Part shown: in pieces, positions 1 through 8,527 of the stretch | Position numbering within the stretch: the stretch's first letter is position 1 | Layout: the number at the start of each line of letters is the position of its first letter | Source of the DNA: DATKNA01 sp963755755 | GTDB taxonomy: Bacteria > Actinomycetota > Actinomycetes > Actinomycetales > Kineosporiaceae | Assembly: GCA_963755755.1 (NCBI GenBank) | Contig: CAVWLJ010000008.1 | Span: 62,001-126,000, forward strand | Length of the DNA: 64,000 bases | Reading direction: 5' to 3' | The notes under the pieces: generated by a model | What the model was told of the DNA's origin: nothing | Seen by the model: the letters and a program-made list of their open reading frames with translations, nothing else | Database searches by the model: none | Made by a program: the position numbers and the translations under genes

Positions 1-310
1 ACTGGACGGTGATCCGGGGGGCGGCGGCGAGGACGACGACGCCGTCCGCGGGATTCCACAGCATCTGCGGAGAGGCGAGGAACTCCCGGGCCACCTTGTG
101 GTCCTCGTGGACGTCCTCCCCCGCAGTGAGGAACCCGGCCACGATGGCCGCCGGCCCCGCGCCCGCGGCCGGCGGCGGCGCGAGCGCCTGCGCGCCGATG
201 CCGACACCGTCGACCCGCGGTCCCTCGGCCACCGGGCCCTGGTTCGGGAACCCGGAGCACCCGGCCAGGAGCGCCGCCACGGCGAGGACCGGGACCAGCC
301 GCCGGATCAT
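1..310 (-). CDS. lpqB: LpqB-like lipoprotein, N-terminal part (runs off window)
   Basis: Only the first 103 codons are present. The protein starts with a basic, hydrophobic signal peptide and a clear lipobox (LAGC, cysteine at about residue 18), so it is expected to be a membrane-anchored extracytoplasmic lipoprotein. After the cysteine come the segments GFPNQGPV and a stretch ending in EFLASPQMLWNP, which match the start of the LpqB family. LpqB is known in mycobacteria and streptomycetes to interact with the sensor kinase MtrB and to modulate MtrAB signalling. The ATG overlaps the mtrB stop codon (ATGA), so the genes are translationally coupled. The mtrA-mtrB-lpqB order is conserved in actinobacteria and supports the call strongly. 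Confidence 0.93.
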   Translation of the reverse strand, partial: MIRRLVPVLAVAALLAGCSGFPNQGPVAEGPRVDGVGIGAQALAPPPAAGAGPAAIVAGFLTAGEDVHEDHKVAREFLASPQMLWNPADGVVVLAAAPRITVQ

Positions 311-2070
311 GACGGCAGCTCCAGGGCGCTCGAAGCCCGCCCGTCCTGGGCCGGCACGACGGGCAGGTCCGCGCCGCCGGCCACGACCGCCGTCCCGTCG
401 CTGCTGACCGCGATCGCGACGGCGCCCTCACCGTGACCGGCGTCCGGCGGGACCAGCGGGAGCGGGGACCCCGACAGCGGGCCGCCGACACTCCGCGGCA
501 GGGTCAGGCGGAAGTTCGCGCCCTCGTGCGGCTCACCCCAGACCTGGAGCCAGCCCCCGTGCAGGTGCGCGTCCTCGAGGGCGATGGCCAGACCGAGACC
601 GGTGCCGCCGGTGGTGCGCGCCCGGGCGGGGTCGGCGCGCCAGAACCGGTTGAAGACCATGGCCAGGTCGGACTCGCGCAGCCCGACGCCGTGGTCCCGG
701 ACGGCGACGGCGACGGCATCGGCGTTCCCGGCCAGGCGCACCTCGACCGGCCTGGACTCGGAGTGCTCGAGGGCGTTGCCCACCAGGTTGCGGACGATCC
801 GCTCGACCCGGCGGGGGTCGACCTCGGCCACCGTGGAGGCCGCTCCGGGGACGAGCTGGACGGCCGTGTCGTGACGGTGCGCCAGGGGGGCGAGGTCGCT
901 GACGACGCGTTCCACGATCTCGCGCAGGTCGACGGCCTCGCAGTCGAGGACGGCGGCGCCGGCGTCGAACCTGCTGACCTCGAGCAGGTCGGCGAGCAGC
1001 TCCTCGAACCGGTCGAGCTGAGCCTGGAGCAGCTCGGCGCTGCGGCCGAGGGCGGGCTCGAAGGACTGCCGTGCCTCGTACATGACCTCGCCCGCCATGC
1101 GCAGGGTGGTGAGCGGGGTGCGCAGCTCGTGCGAGACGTCGGAGACGAACCGGCGCTGCACCCGGGAGAGCTCCTCCAGCTGGTGGATCTGGCGTTCCAG
1201 TCCCGCGGCCATCTCGTTGAAGGCTCTGCCGAGCCGGGCGAGCTCGTCGTCGCCGCGTACCTTCATGCGGCGGTCGAGCCGGCCGGAGGCCAGCTCCTCC
1301 GCGGTGCGCGCGGCCAGCGCGACCGGCGTCACCACCTGCCTGGTCACGACCCACGCCACGGCGCCGACGAGCAGGACGAGCGCGATGCCTCCGAGGAGGA
1401 AGGTCCGGCGGACGACGTCGACCACCTGGACCTCGCGCTCCAGGCTGTAGACGAAGTAGAGCTCGAACCGGCCGCCGGACGCGGCTCCCAGCTCGAGCAG
1501 GCCCCCGACGGCGATGACGGGGACGCTCCGCCCGGAGAGCTGGGTCGTGAAGACCTCGTACTGCAGGCGGTTGTCCCCGGTGCGGATGACCTCGCGGCGC
1601 AGCGGGTCGGGGATCGCCGTGAGGTCGATGCCGGGCGTGGCGTAGTCGGAGACGCCGGCGGTGTTCCCGAGCGCCTTCTCGAGGATGACGTAGCGGGTCG
1701 GGTTGTCCGAGGGCCCCGCGAGGTAGTTCGCGACGTCCCGGATGCTCGTCTCCCGGTCGCCGCTGATCAGGTCGGACTTGGCCTGGTTGAGGTCGTGCGC
1801 GGACTGCGCCACGACGGCCTCCTGCCGGGAGGCGATGATCCCGCTGGTGATCCGCTGCAGGAGCAGCTGCCCCACGACGAGCACGACGAGGATCCCGAGT
1901 ACGACGGTGGCGGCGACGACCCGCAGCTGGATGGAGCGGCGCCACTGCCCGAGCACCAGCCGCAGCAGGCGGCGCAGCGGTCCCGGGACCAGCCGCCCGG
2001 CGAGCGGCCGGGCGATCTCGGTCAGGGACTGCGAGGGACCCGCGACCGGTCCAGACGTGCGCGCGACCAT
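307..2070 (-). CDS. mtrB: Sensor histidine kinase MtrB
   Basis: Membrane histidine kinase of the MtrAB two-component system, which controls cell-wall metabolism and division in actinobacteria. Order: cytoplasmic basic N-terminus, first membrane helix (GILVVLVVGQLLL), an extracytoplasmic sensor region of about 170 residues, a second helix (GGIALVLLVGAVAWVV), a HAMP domain, the HisKA box DVSHELRTPL (phosphoacceptor histidine near residue 314), then the N box (LVGNALEHS) and the G box (GGTGLGLAIA) of the ATPase domain. The ATG at 2070 lies 4 bases beyond the mtrA stop; a GTG at 2103, overlapping mtrA, is an alternative start. The tail after the catalytic domain is variable. The frame is intact. 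Confidence 0.96.
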   Translation of the reverse strand: MVARTSGPVAGPSQSLTEIARPLAGRLVPGPLRRLLRLVLGQWRRSIQLRVVAATVVLGILVVLVVGQLLLQRITSGIIASRQEAVVAQSAHDLNQAKSDLISGDRETSIRDVANYLAGPSDNPTRYVILEKALGNTAGVSDYATPGIDLTAIPDPLRREVIRTGDNRLQYEVFTTQLSGRSVPVIAVGGLLELGAASGGRFELYFVYSLEREVQVVDVVRRTFLLGGIALVLLVGAVAWVVTRQVVTPVALAARTAEELASGRLDRRMKVRGDDELARLGRAFNEMAAGLERQIHQLEELSRVQRRFVSDVSHELRTPLTTLRMAGEVMYEARQSFEPALGRSAELLQAQLDRFEELLADLLEVSRFDAGAAVLDCEAVDLREIVERVVSDLAPLAHRHDTAVQLVPGAASTVAEVDPRRVERIVRNLVGNALEHSESRPVEVRLAGNADAVAVAVRDHGVGLRESDLAMVFNRFWRADPARARTTGGTGLGLAIALEDAHLHGGWLQVWGEPHEGANFRLTLPRSVGGPLSGSPLPLVPPDAGHGEGAVAIAVSSDGTAVVAGGADLPVVPAQDGRASSALELPS

Positions 2071-2074
2071 CCGC

Positions 2075-2752
2075 TCAGCCCGGCCCGGCCTTGTAGCCGA
2101 CACCGCGAACGGTCACGACGATCTCCGGACGCTCGGGGTCGCGCTCGACCTTGGACCTCAGACGCTGCACATGAACATTGACGAGCCGGGTGTCCGCCGC
2201 GTGCCGGTATCCCCAGACCTGTTCCAGCAGGACCTCACGGGTGAACACCTGCCAGGGCTTGCGCGCCAGCGCCACGAGGAGGTCGAACTCCAGCGGTGTG
2301 AGCGGGATGGCGCCGCCGTCGCGGCGCACCGAGTGCCCCGCGACGTCGATGGTGAGGTCGCCGACCTCCAGTACCTCGGGTGCCGGCTCGTCGGTGCGGC
2401 GCAGCCGCGCCCGCACCCGTGCGACGAGCTCCTTGGGCTTGAACGGCTTGACCACGTAGTCGTCGGCGCCCGACTCCAGACCGATCACCACGTCGACGGT
2501 GTCGGTCTTGGCCGTGAGCATGACGATGGGGACGCCGGACTCGGCGCGGATCTGCCGGCACACCTCGATCCCGTCCTTGCCGGGCAGCATCACGTCGAGC
2601 AGAACCAGGTCCGGCCGGCTCGACCGGAAGGCCTCCAGCGCCTGCGCCCCGTCCGCGCAGAACGAGGTGTCGAACCCCTCGCCACGCAGCACGATGCCCA
2701 GCATCTCGGCCAGCGCGGTGTCGTCGTCGACCACCAGCACACGTCCCCTCAT
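2075..2752 (-). CDS. mtrA: Response regulator MtrA (OmpR/PhoB type)
   Basis: 225-residue DNA-binding response regulator. The receiver domain has the acidic pocket (VDDD at about 8-11), the phosphorylation site D53 in LLDVMLPG, and the conserved lysine in VKPFKPKEL. A winged-helix domain follows, ending TVRGVGYKAG. The recognition-helix region (DTRLVNVHVQRLRSKVE) is typical of MtrA, which in mycobacteria and streptomycetes controls genes for cell division and wall hydrolases. The ATG at 2752 gives the standard family length; upstream codons in the same frame run into the divergent promoter region. It is followed by mtrB and lpqB, the usual operon. Confidence 0.97.
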   Translation of the reverse strand: MRGRVLVVDDDTALAEMLGIVLRGEGFDTSFCADGAQALEAFRSSRPDLVLLDVMLPGKDGIEVCRQIRAESGVPIVMLTAKTDTVDVVIGLESGADDYVVKPFKPKELVARVRARLRRTDEPAPEVLEVGDLTIDVAGHSVRRDGGAIPLTPLEFDLLVALARKPWQVFTREVLLEQVWGYRHAADTRLVNVHVQRLRSKVERDPERPEIVVTVRGVGYKAGPG

Positions 2753-2864
2753 GACCACATGGTGACATCGCTGACCGCCGGACACGTCCGCCGGTCGGGC
2801 GTGACAGGATGAGCGCGCCAGCCCCGGCCGTCGTGGTCGTCCGGCGGCGGGCGAGGAGGAGGGC
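2753..2864. promoter_or_regulatory. Divergent promoter region between mtrA and the plus-strand envelope operon
   Basis: The 112 bases between the two divergent starts must hold promoters for both operons. The plus-strand gene has a strong ribosome site, GAGGAGG, a few bases before its ATG. A GTGAC followed by GCTGAC lies at about 2761-2774 and could be an MtrA-type direct repeat, but the match is weak and autoregulation is only a guess. Confidence 0.4.
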
Positions 2865-4064
2865 ATGACGCAGCCGCCACCGGGGGGCGAGCCGGGGGTC
2901 TCGGGCGGGGACGCCGGAGGCTGGCACGCGCCCGAGTCCGGGCCGTCGACGCCCGCGCCGCAGGGTCAGTACGACCACCCCGGTGAGTACCCGCAGCCCG
3001 GTCAGTACGGCCAACCCGGGCAGTGGGGCCAGGTCACACCCCCGGGGTGGGGGGCGCCGCCGTCGGGTCCGCCCGGCTGGGGCTCCGTGGGCTACACCAA
3101 GCCACCCGCGGGGATCGTGCCGCTGCGACCGCTCTCCGTCGGCGAGATCCTGGACGGTTCCTTCCAGGCCGTCCGGTCCAACGCCCGCACCATGGTCGGC
3201 ACGGCCGCGGCCGTCGTCGCCGGCGTCACCGTGCTCTCCCTCGTCCCGGACGCCCTGCTCCTGCACGGGCTGCGCGACAACCCGGCCCTGACCAGCGGGC
3301 CGTCGGCGTCGCTGGAGGACCAGCTCGACCTGGTCGCGGGCCTCGGGGAGTCCCGCGGGGTCTCCCTGGTGCTGACGTTCGTCGCTGTCACGATGCTCAA
3401 CGCACTGCTCATCGTCCCGGTCAGCGAGGCCGTGCTCGGCCGGCGCATCGACGCCGGCGCGATGTGGCGGCGCGCCCGCGGACGACTGCTCGCGGCCCTG
3501 GGTCTGTCCCTGGTCACCGGCCTGCTCACGGCCGTGGCGGCCGTGCTGCCGATCGTCCCCGGGCTGGTCGCGCTCGCGGCGGGCGCCACGGACGCCGGCG
3601 TCATCCTGCTCATCGCCGGCGTCCTCGGGGCGATCGTCCTGCTCTTCCTGCTCTACACCCGCTGGGCGCTGGCGGCGCCGGCGCTCGTGCTCGAGGGGGC
3701 GGGGGTGACGACGGCCATGCGGCGGTCCTGGCGGATCGTCCGCGGCAGCACCTGGCGGGTCTTCGGGATCCTGCTCCTCGCCGGGATCATCGTCTCCATC
3801 GGCCAGGCCATCATCACCGTCCCGGTCGGGCTGCTCGCGGGCCTGCCCGTGGCCGGGCAGGCCTCGCCCTACGACAGCCTGCCCGCCACCTTCGCCCAGC
3901 TGCTGATCAGCGGTGTCGGCGCGATCGTGGCCGGAGCGATCTTCTATCCGTTCAGCGCGGCGGTCTCCGCGCTGCTCTACATCGACCTGCGGATGCGCCG
4001 GGAGGGCCTCGACGTCCGGCTGGCGCAGGCCGCGGCCGAGGGGACCGCGGCGGAGCGGGCGTGA
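2865..4064 (+). CDS. Membrane protein with Pro/Gly/Gln-rich N-terminal tail (GDPD-membrane-domain-like)
   Basis: 399-residue integral membrane protein. The first 85 residues are low complexity with repeated GQYGQPGQ-like units, a probable disordered cytoplasmic tail. The rest has about six hydrophobic segments, including TMVGTAAAVVAGVTVLSLV and GILLLAGIIVSIGQAIITV. The sequence PLRPLSVGEILDGSFQAVR just before the first helix is characteristic of actinobacterial proteins often annotated as having the glycerophosphodiester phosphodiesterase membrane domain; no catalytic phosphodiesterase domain is present. It has a strong ribosome site (GAGGAGG). It begins an operon with DUF4129, DUF4350, MoxR and DUF58 genes, each overlapping the next, so a role in an envelope-associated membrane complex is likely, but its molecular function is unknown. 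Confidence 0.85.
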   Translation: MTQPPPGGEPGVSGGDAGGWHAPESGPSTPAPQGQYDHPGEYPQPGQYGQPGQWGQVTPPGWGAPPSGPPGWGSVGYTKPPAGIVPLRPLSVGEILDGSFQAVRSNARTMVGTAAAVVAGVTVLSLVPDALLLHGLRDNPALTSGPSASLEDQLDLVAGLGESRGVSLVLTFVAVTMLNALLIVPVSEAVLGRRIDAGAMWRRARGRLLAALGLSLVTGLLTAVAAVLPIVPGLVALAAGATDAGVILLIAGVLGAIVLLFLLYTRWALAAPALVLEGAGVTTAMRRSWRIVRGSTWRVFGILLLAGIIVSIGQAIITVPVGLLAGLPVAGQASPYDSLPATFAQLLISGVGAIVAGAIFYPFSAAVSALLYIDLRMRREGLDVRLAQAAAEGTAAERA

Positions 4065-4714
4065 GCCGCGGGCTCGCCCTGCCGGCGCAGGTGCCCGTGC
4101 AGCCGGACGCCGAGCAGGCGCGGGCCTGGGCACGTGCCGAGCTCGCCGGCCCCGGGTACGAGCACCCGGGCCTGGTGCGGCGGGCGCTGGAGTGGCTGCT
4201 CGACCGCCTGCAGGAGCTGCCCCTGCCGCACGGGTCGGGCACGGCGATCACTGGCACCGTGCTCGTCGTCCTCGTGCTCGGGCTGCTCGCCTGGGCCCTC
4301 CGGCGTGCTGGCGGTCCGCTCGCCCGGGGACGCCGACCGGAACCGGAGCTCTTCGCCGAGGGGATCCGCTCGGCCGCGTGGCACCGGCGCGCCGCCGACG
4401 ACGCGGCGGCGGAGGGCGATCTGCGCACCGCCGTCCTCGAGCGGTTCCGGGCGATCGTGCGCGAGCTCGAGGAGCGCGCCGTTCTCGCCGAGCAGCCCGG
4501 CCGGACCGCGGGCGAGGCCGCCGCGGCCGCGGCCGCGCGGCTGCCGGAGCTCGCGCCCTCGCTCACGGCCGCGGCGCGCGCGTTCGACGACGTCCGGTAC
4601 GGCGACCGGGTCGCGACGCCCGGAACGGACGCAGCCCTGCGCGAGCTCGACGCCACCCTGCAGGCGCGCCGGCTGGTCCCGGCGGGAGCCGCCACCGGTG
4701 GAGGGGGCGCGTGA
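4061..4714 (+). CDS. DUF4129 domain membrane protein
   Basis: 217-residue protein with one clear transmembrane helix (GTVLVVLVLGLLAWAL, about residues 66-81) separating a short extracytoplasmic part from a C-terminal cytoplasmic domain. The latter contains the DUF4129 signature, with AVLERFRAIVRELE followed by a helical region and the typical AFDDVRYGDR near the end. The GTG start overlaps the stop of the preceding gene (GTGA), and its own stop overlaps the next start in the same way, so the set is translationally coupled. In many actinobacteria DUF4129 proteins stand next to DUF4350, MoxR and DUF58 genes; their biochemical role is not established. Confidence 0.9.
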   Translation: MSRGLALPAQVPVQPDAEQARAWARAELAGPGYEHPGLVRRALEWLLDRLQELPLPHGSGTAITGTVLVVLVLGLLAWALRRAGGPLARGRRPEPELFAEGIRSAAWHRRAADDAAAEGDLRTAVLERFRAIVRELEERAVLAEQPGRTAGEAAAAAAARLPELAPSLTAAARAFDDVRYGDRVATPGTDAALRELDATLQARRLVPAGAATGGGGA

Positions 4715-5976
4715 GCACGCTCACGGAGCCGCCGCAGGCCGCTACCCAGGCGGAACCACCGGCGAGCGGCAGGTCGCGGCTGCGCCGGCTCCGGTTCCCC
4801 CTCGCCGTCGGCGGCGTCGTCGTGGCGGCGGCCGCCGTCGCCGCGCTGGTCGCCACGGGTCCCTCGGGCGACCTCGACCCCGCCTCCGGCAGCAGTGCCG
4901 GCAGCCGCGCCGTCGCGCGCATCCTCCAGCGCGAGGGTGTGGCCGTCACCCGCACCAGCGACCCCGCCCGGGCCGCGACCGCCCGCGGCACCGTCGTCGT
5001 CGTCCACCCCGAGCTGCTGGCCCCGCGGACCCTGGCGAGCGCGACCGGCGCCGCCGCCCGCGTCGTCCTCGTGGAGCCCGGGCAGCGCGAGCTGGACGCG
5101 GTCGCGCCACAGGTCCGGGCCGCAGACGTGGTGCCGGCGCAGACGCTGCCGCCCGCCTGTGCCGCCGCCGACGCGCAGGCCGGGCCGGCGTGGGCCGGGG
5201 GGCAGCTGTACACGGTGGTCCGCGGCGTCCGGGCCGACGTCTGCTTCCCGCTCGGGGGCGACGCCGACACCGAGGCCGTCGCCGACACCGGCGCCGCCGC
5301 GGCGGCCGACCCGGCGGGCGGGTCGTTCGTCCAGCTGGACGGGGCGGGCGACGGCGGCAACGCCACCGTCGTCGTCCTCGGGCAGGCCGACGTGCTCCGG
5401 AACGGCGACCTCGCCGACGACGCGAACGCCGCGCTGGCGCTGCGCGTCCTCGGCCACAACGCCGACCTGGTCTGGCTCGTGCCGGACCCGGCGCGCACGG
5501 CCGACGCCGGGCCCGCGTCCCTGACGGACCTGCTGCCGCCCTGGTTCCGGTGGGTCGTCCTCGACCTCGTCGTCGTCGCGCTCCTGACGCTGCTCTGGCG
5601 CGGCCGGCGGCTCGGCCCCGTCGTCCGCGAGCCGCTCCCCGTGGTCGTCCGGGCCGGGGAGACCGTGCAGGGGCGCGCCAGGCTGTACCGTCGCGCCCGG
5701 GCGGCCGACCGGGCGGCGGCGACGCTGCGGACGGCGGCGCTGCGCCGCCTGGCCCGGCGGCTTGCCGTGCCGCCCGACGCCGACGCGGACGCCGTCGCGG
5801 TCCGGGTGGCGCAGGCGAGCGGACGCGACCTGGACGACGTGCGCCGCGTGCTGCTGGGCCCCGCGCCGCGCGACGAGCGCGACCTGGTCCGGCTCGCGGA
5901 CGAGCTGGACGTGGTGGAACGGGACGGAACGGCCGGGGGCGTGGCCGGAGGAGAACGGGGAGAGGACCGACGATGA
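4711..5976 (+). CDS. DUF4350 domain-containing membrane protein
   Basis: 421-residue protein. One hydrophobic segment near residues 30-50 (LAVGGVVVAAAAVAALVA) is followed by an extracytoplasmic domain of about 230 residues, with the DUF4350-type start SSAGSRAVARILQREGV. This domain resembles the GATase/ThuA-like fold used by DUF4350. A second helix (WVVLDLVVVALLTLLW) and a basic cytoplasmic tail follow. The GTG start overlaps the preceding stop codon and its end overlaps the moxR ATG, so it is the third member of the coupled operon. The frame is intact. The family has no experimentally fixed function; the partnership with MoxR and DUF58 proteins is the strongest clue. Confidence 0.9.
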   Translation: MSTLTEPPQAATQAEPPASGRSRLRRLRFPLAVGGVVVAAAAVAALVATGPSGDLDPASGSSAGSRAVARILQREGVAVTRTSDPARAATARGTVVVVHPELLAPRTLASATGAAARVVLVEPGQRELDAVAPQVRAADVVPAQTLPPACAAADAQAGPAWAGGQLYTVVRGVRADVCFPLGGDADTEAVADTGAAAAADPAGGSFVQLDGAGDGGNATVVVLGQADVLRNGDLADDANAALALRVLGHNADLVWLVPDPARTADAGPASLTDLLPPWFRWVVLDLVVVALLTLLWRGRRLGPVVREPLPVVVRAGETVQGRARLYRRARAADRAAATLRTAALRRLARRLAVPPDADADAVAVRVAQASGRDLDDVRRVLLGPAPRDERDLVRLADELDVVERDGTAGGVAGGERGEDRR

Positions 5977-7174
5977 GCGATCAGCCGGGCATCGTGGAGA
6001 CCGAGGCGGACGCCGACGTCGACCCGGCGGGCGCGGAGGGTGCAGCCGCTCCCCCGCCGGAGCCGTCCACCCCGCCGGAGCCGTCGACCCCTCCGCCCGC
6101 CCCGGACGAGCCGGCCGAGGCCCCGGACGAGCCGGCCGAGTCCAGCCGGCTCCGGACGAGGAGGCTGCGCCGTCCGCGCCCGCGGAGGAGGAGGGCCGGC
6201 CGGCGGCGGGTCCCGACGAGGATGCCGAGCGGGCGCGGGCGGCGCTGATGGCCGTCCGTGCCGAGGTCGGCAAGGCCGTCGTCGGGCAGGAGGCCGCCGT
6301 CACGGGGCTCGTCATCGCCCTGCTCTGCCGGGGGCACGTCCTGGTCGAGGGCGTTCCCGGCGTCGCCAAGACCCTGCTCGTGCGGGCGCTCGCGGCCGCG
6401 CTGCGGCTGGAGTCGTCGCGCGTGCAGTTCACCCCCGACCTCATGCCCGGTGACGTCACCGGGTCGCTCGTCTACGACGCGCGGACGGCGGAGTTCACCT
6501 TCCGCGAGGGGCCCGTCTTCACCCAGCTGCTGCTCGCCGACGAGATCAACCGGACGCCGCCCAAGACGCAGGCCTCGCTGCTCGAGGCGATGGAGGAGCG
6601 GCAGGTCACCGTCGAGGGCCGGCCGCGCCGGCTGCCCGAGCCGTTCGTCGTCGTCGCCACCCAGAACCCGGTCGAGTACGAGGGCACCTACCCGCTGCCG
6701 GAGGCGCAGCTCGACCGGTTCCTGCTCAAGCTGCGGATGCCGCTGCCGCCGCGGGAGGCCGAGCTCGAGGTCCTCGCCCGGCACGCCGGCGGCTTCGACC
6801 CGCGCGACCTCGGCGCCGCCGGCGTCCGGGCCGTCGCCGGGCCGGAGGACCTGGCCGTCGCGACCGCCGCCGTCCGGCGGGTCGCCGTGTCGCCGGCGGT
6901 GCTCGGATACGTCGTCGACCTCGCGCGGGCCACCCGGAGTGCCCCCTCCGTCTCCCTCGGCGTCTCGCCGCGGGGCGCGACCGCGCTCCTCGCCACGAGC
7001 CGGGCCTGGGCCTGGCTCTCCGGCCGGGACTACGTGACACCGGACGACGTGAAGGCCCTCGCCCGGCCCACCCTGCGGCACCGGCTGCAGCTGCGGCCCG
7101 AGGCGGAACTCGAGGGCGTCAGCGTGGACGCCGTGCTCGAGACGGTCCTCGCGACCGTCCCCGTGCCGCGATGA
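5973..7174 (+). CDS. MoxR family AAA+ ATPase (frame broken near 6145)
   Basis: MoxR ATPases are thought to be chaperone-like partners of von Willebrand/DUF58 proteins. The catalytic part has the Walker A EGVPGVAKT, the Walker B LLLADEINR followed by TPPKTQ, sensor 1 (VVVATQNPVEYEG) and the C-terminal lid. The first 60 residues are an acidic Pro/Glu-rich tail with tandem PPEPST and DEPAE units. The start ATG overlaps the DUF4350 stop. The tail begins in one frame, but the ATPase lies in another; the natural acidic sequence resumes after the GCCGGC at 6145-6150, and one extra base there would restore a single frame. If the break is real, translation might restart at the ATG at 6248, giving an ATPase without the tail. 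Confidence 0.9.
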
Positions 7175-8515
7175 CGCCCGCGGCCGGGGCGGGGCGTGCG
7201 GTCGTGGCGCTGACCGGACGGGCGGCGCTCGTCGCCCTCGCCGGCGTCGTGCCCGTCGTGCTCGCGCCGGCCGGCGCCACCCTGCTCGGCTGGCTGCTGC
7301 TGCTCCTGCTGCTCGTCGTGCTCGACCTCGTGCTCGCGGGCTCGCCGCGGGCGCTGCGGGTGCTCCGCGAGCCCCTGCCCACGGTCCGGCTCGGCGAGGA
7401 GGTGCGGGCGGCGCTGGTGATCGGGAACGCGGGGAGCCGCCGGGTCCGGGGTCTCCTGCGCGACGGCTGGTCGCCGTCCGCCGGCGACGCCGTCCGCAGG
7501 CACCCGCTCGACGTGCCGGCCGGGCAGCAGCGCCGGATCGTCACGACGCTGCGGCCGACCCGGCGCGGCGACCGGCGGACCGAGCGGGTCACGGTGCGCA
7601 GCCTCGGTCCGCTCGGGATCGCCGCCCGGCAGGCGTCGCATCCCGGCGCCCGGCGTCGTCCGGGTGCTGCCGGCGTTCGCCGCCCGCCGCCACCTGCCCG
7701 GCAAGCTGGCGCGGCTGCGGGAACTGGACGGGCTGGTCAGCGTGCAGGTGCGGGGGCAGGGCACGGAGTTCGACAGCCTGCGCGACTACGTCGACGGCGA
7801 CGACGTCCGCTCGATCGACTGGCGCGCCACGGCCCGGCGGCACGTCGACCAGGCGACCGTCCGGCCGGTCGTCCGGACCTGGCGGCCGGAGCGGGACCGC
7901 CGGCTGCTGCTCGTGCTCGACACGTCCCGCACCGCGGCCGCCCGGGTCGGGGACGCCCCGCGGCTCGACGCCGCCATGGACGCCGCGCTGCTGCTCGCCG
8001 CGCTCGCGACCCGCGCGGGCGACCGGGTCGATCTGCTGGCCATGGACCGGCGGGTGCGCGCGCGCGTCGAGGGGGCCGGACGGGCCTCGGCGCTCCCCGC
8101 CTTCGTCTCGGCCATGGCTCCGCTCGAGGCGGACCTCGTCGAGGCCGACTGGGCCGCGATCGCCGCCGCCGTGCTGCACCGGCTCAGCCGGCGCGCTCTC
8201 GTCGTCCTGCTGACCACGGTGGACTCGGCGGCCGTCGCGGACGAGCTGCTGCCCGTGCTGCCGCTGCTCACCGCCCGGCACCAGGTCGTGCTCGCCTCGG
8301 TCACCGACCCCGGCGTCGACGCCCTGGCCCGGAGCCGGGGCGACGCCTACGCGGTCTACGGCGCCGCGGCCGCCGAGCGCGCCCGGCTGGAGCGGACGGC
8401 GGTAGCCGCCGAGCTGGAGCGGCTCGGCGTCGAGGTGGTCGAGGGCAGCCCGGAGGAGCTCCCGCCCCGCCTCGCCGACCGCTACCTCGCGCTCAAGGCC
8501 GCCGGCCGGCTCTGA
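7171..8515 (+). CDS. DUF58 domain protein (frame broken near 7640-7655)
   Basis: Membrane-anchored DUF58 protein. Two N-terminal hydrophobic helices (about residues 11-50, including LLGWLLLLLLLVVLDLVL) precede an Ig-like region and the DUF58/vWA-like domain. Its signature is visible downstream of the break: RELDGLVS, then DSLRDYVDGDDVRSIDWRA, where the D-D-R and DW residues are family hallmarks. The start overlaps the moxR stop (ATGA), the usual MoxR-DUF58 pairing. The N-terminal part and the domain lie in frames that differ by one base. The sequence GCCCGGC at 7648-7654 is the probable site; removing one C gives a continuous protein of about 447 residues. If the break is genuine the protein would be inactive. 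Confidence 0.88.
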
Positions 8516-8527
8516 CCCGCTCCTCGC

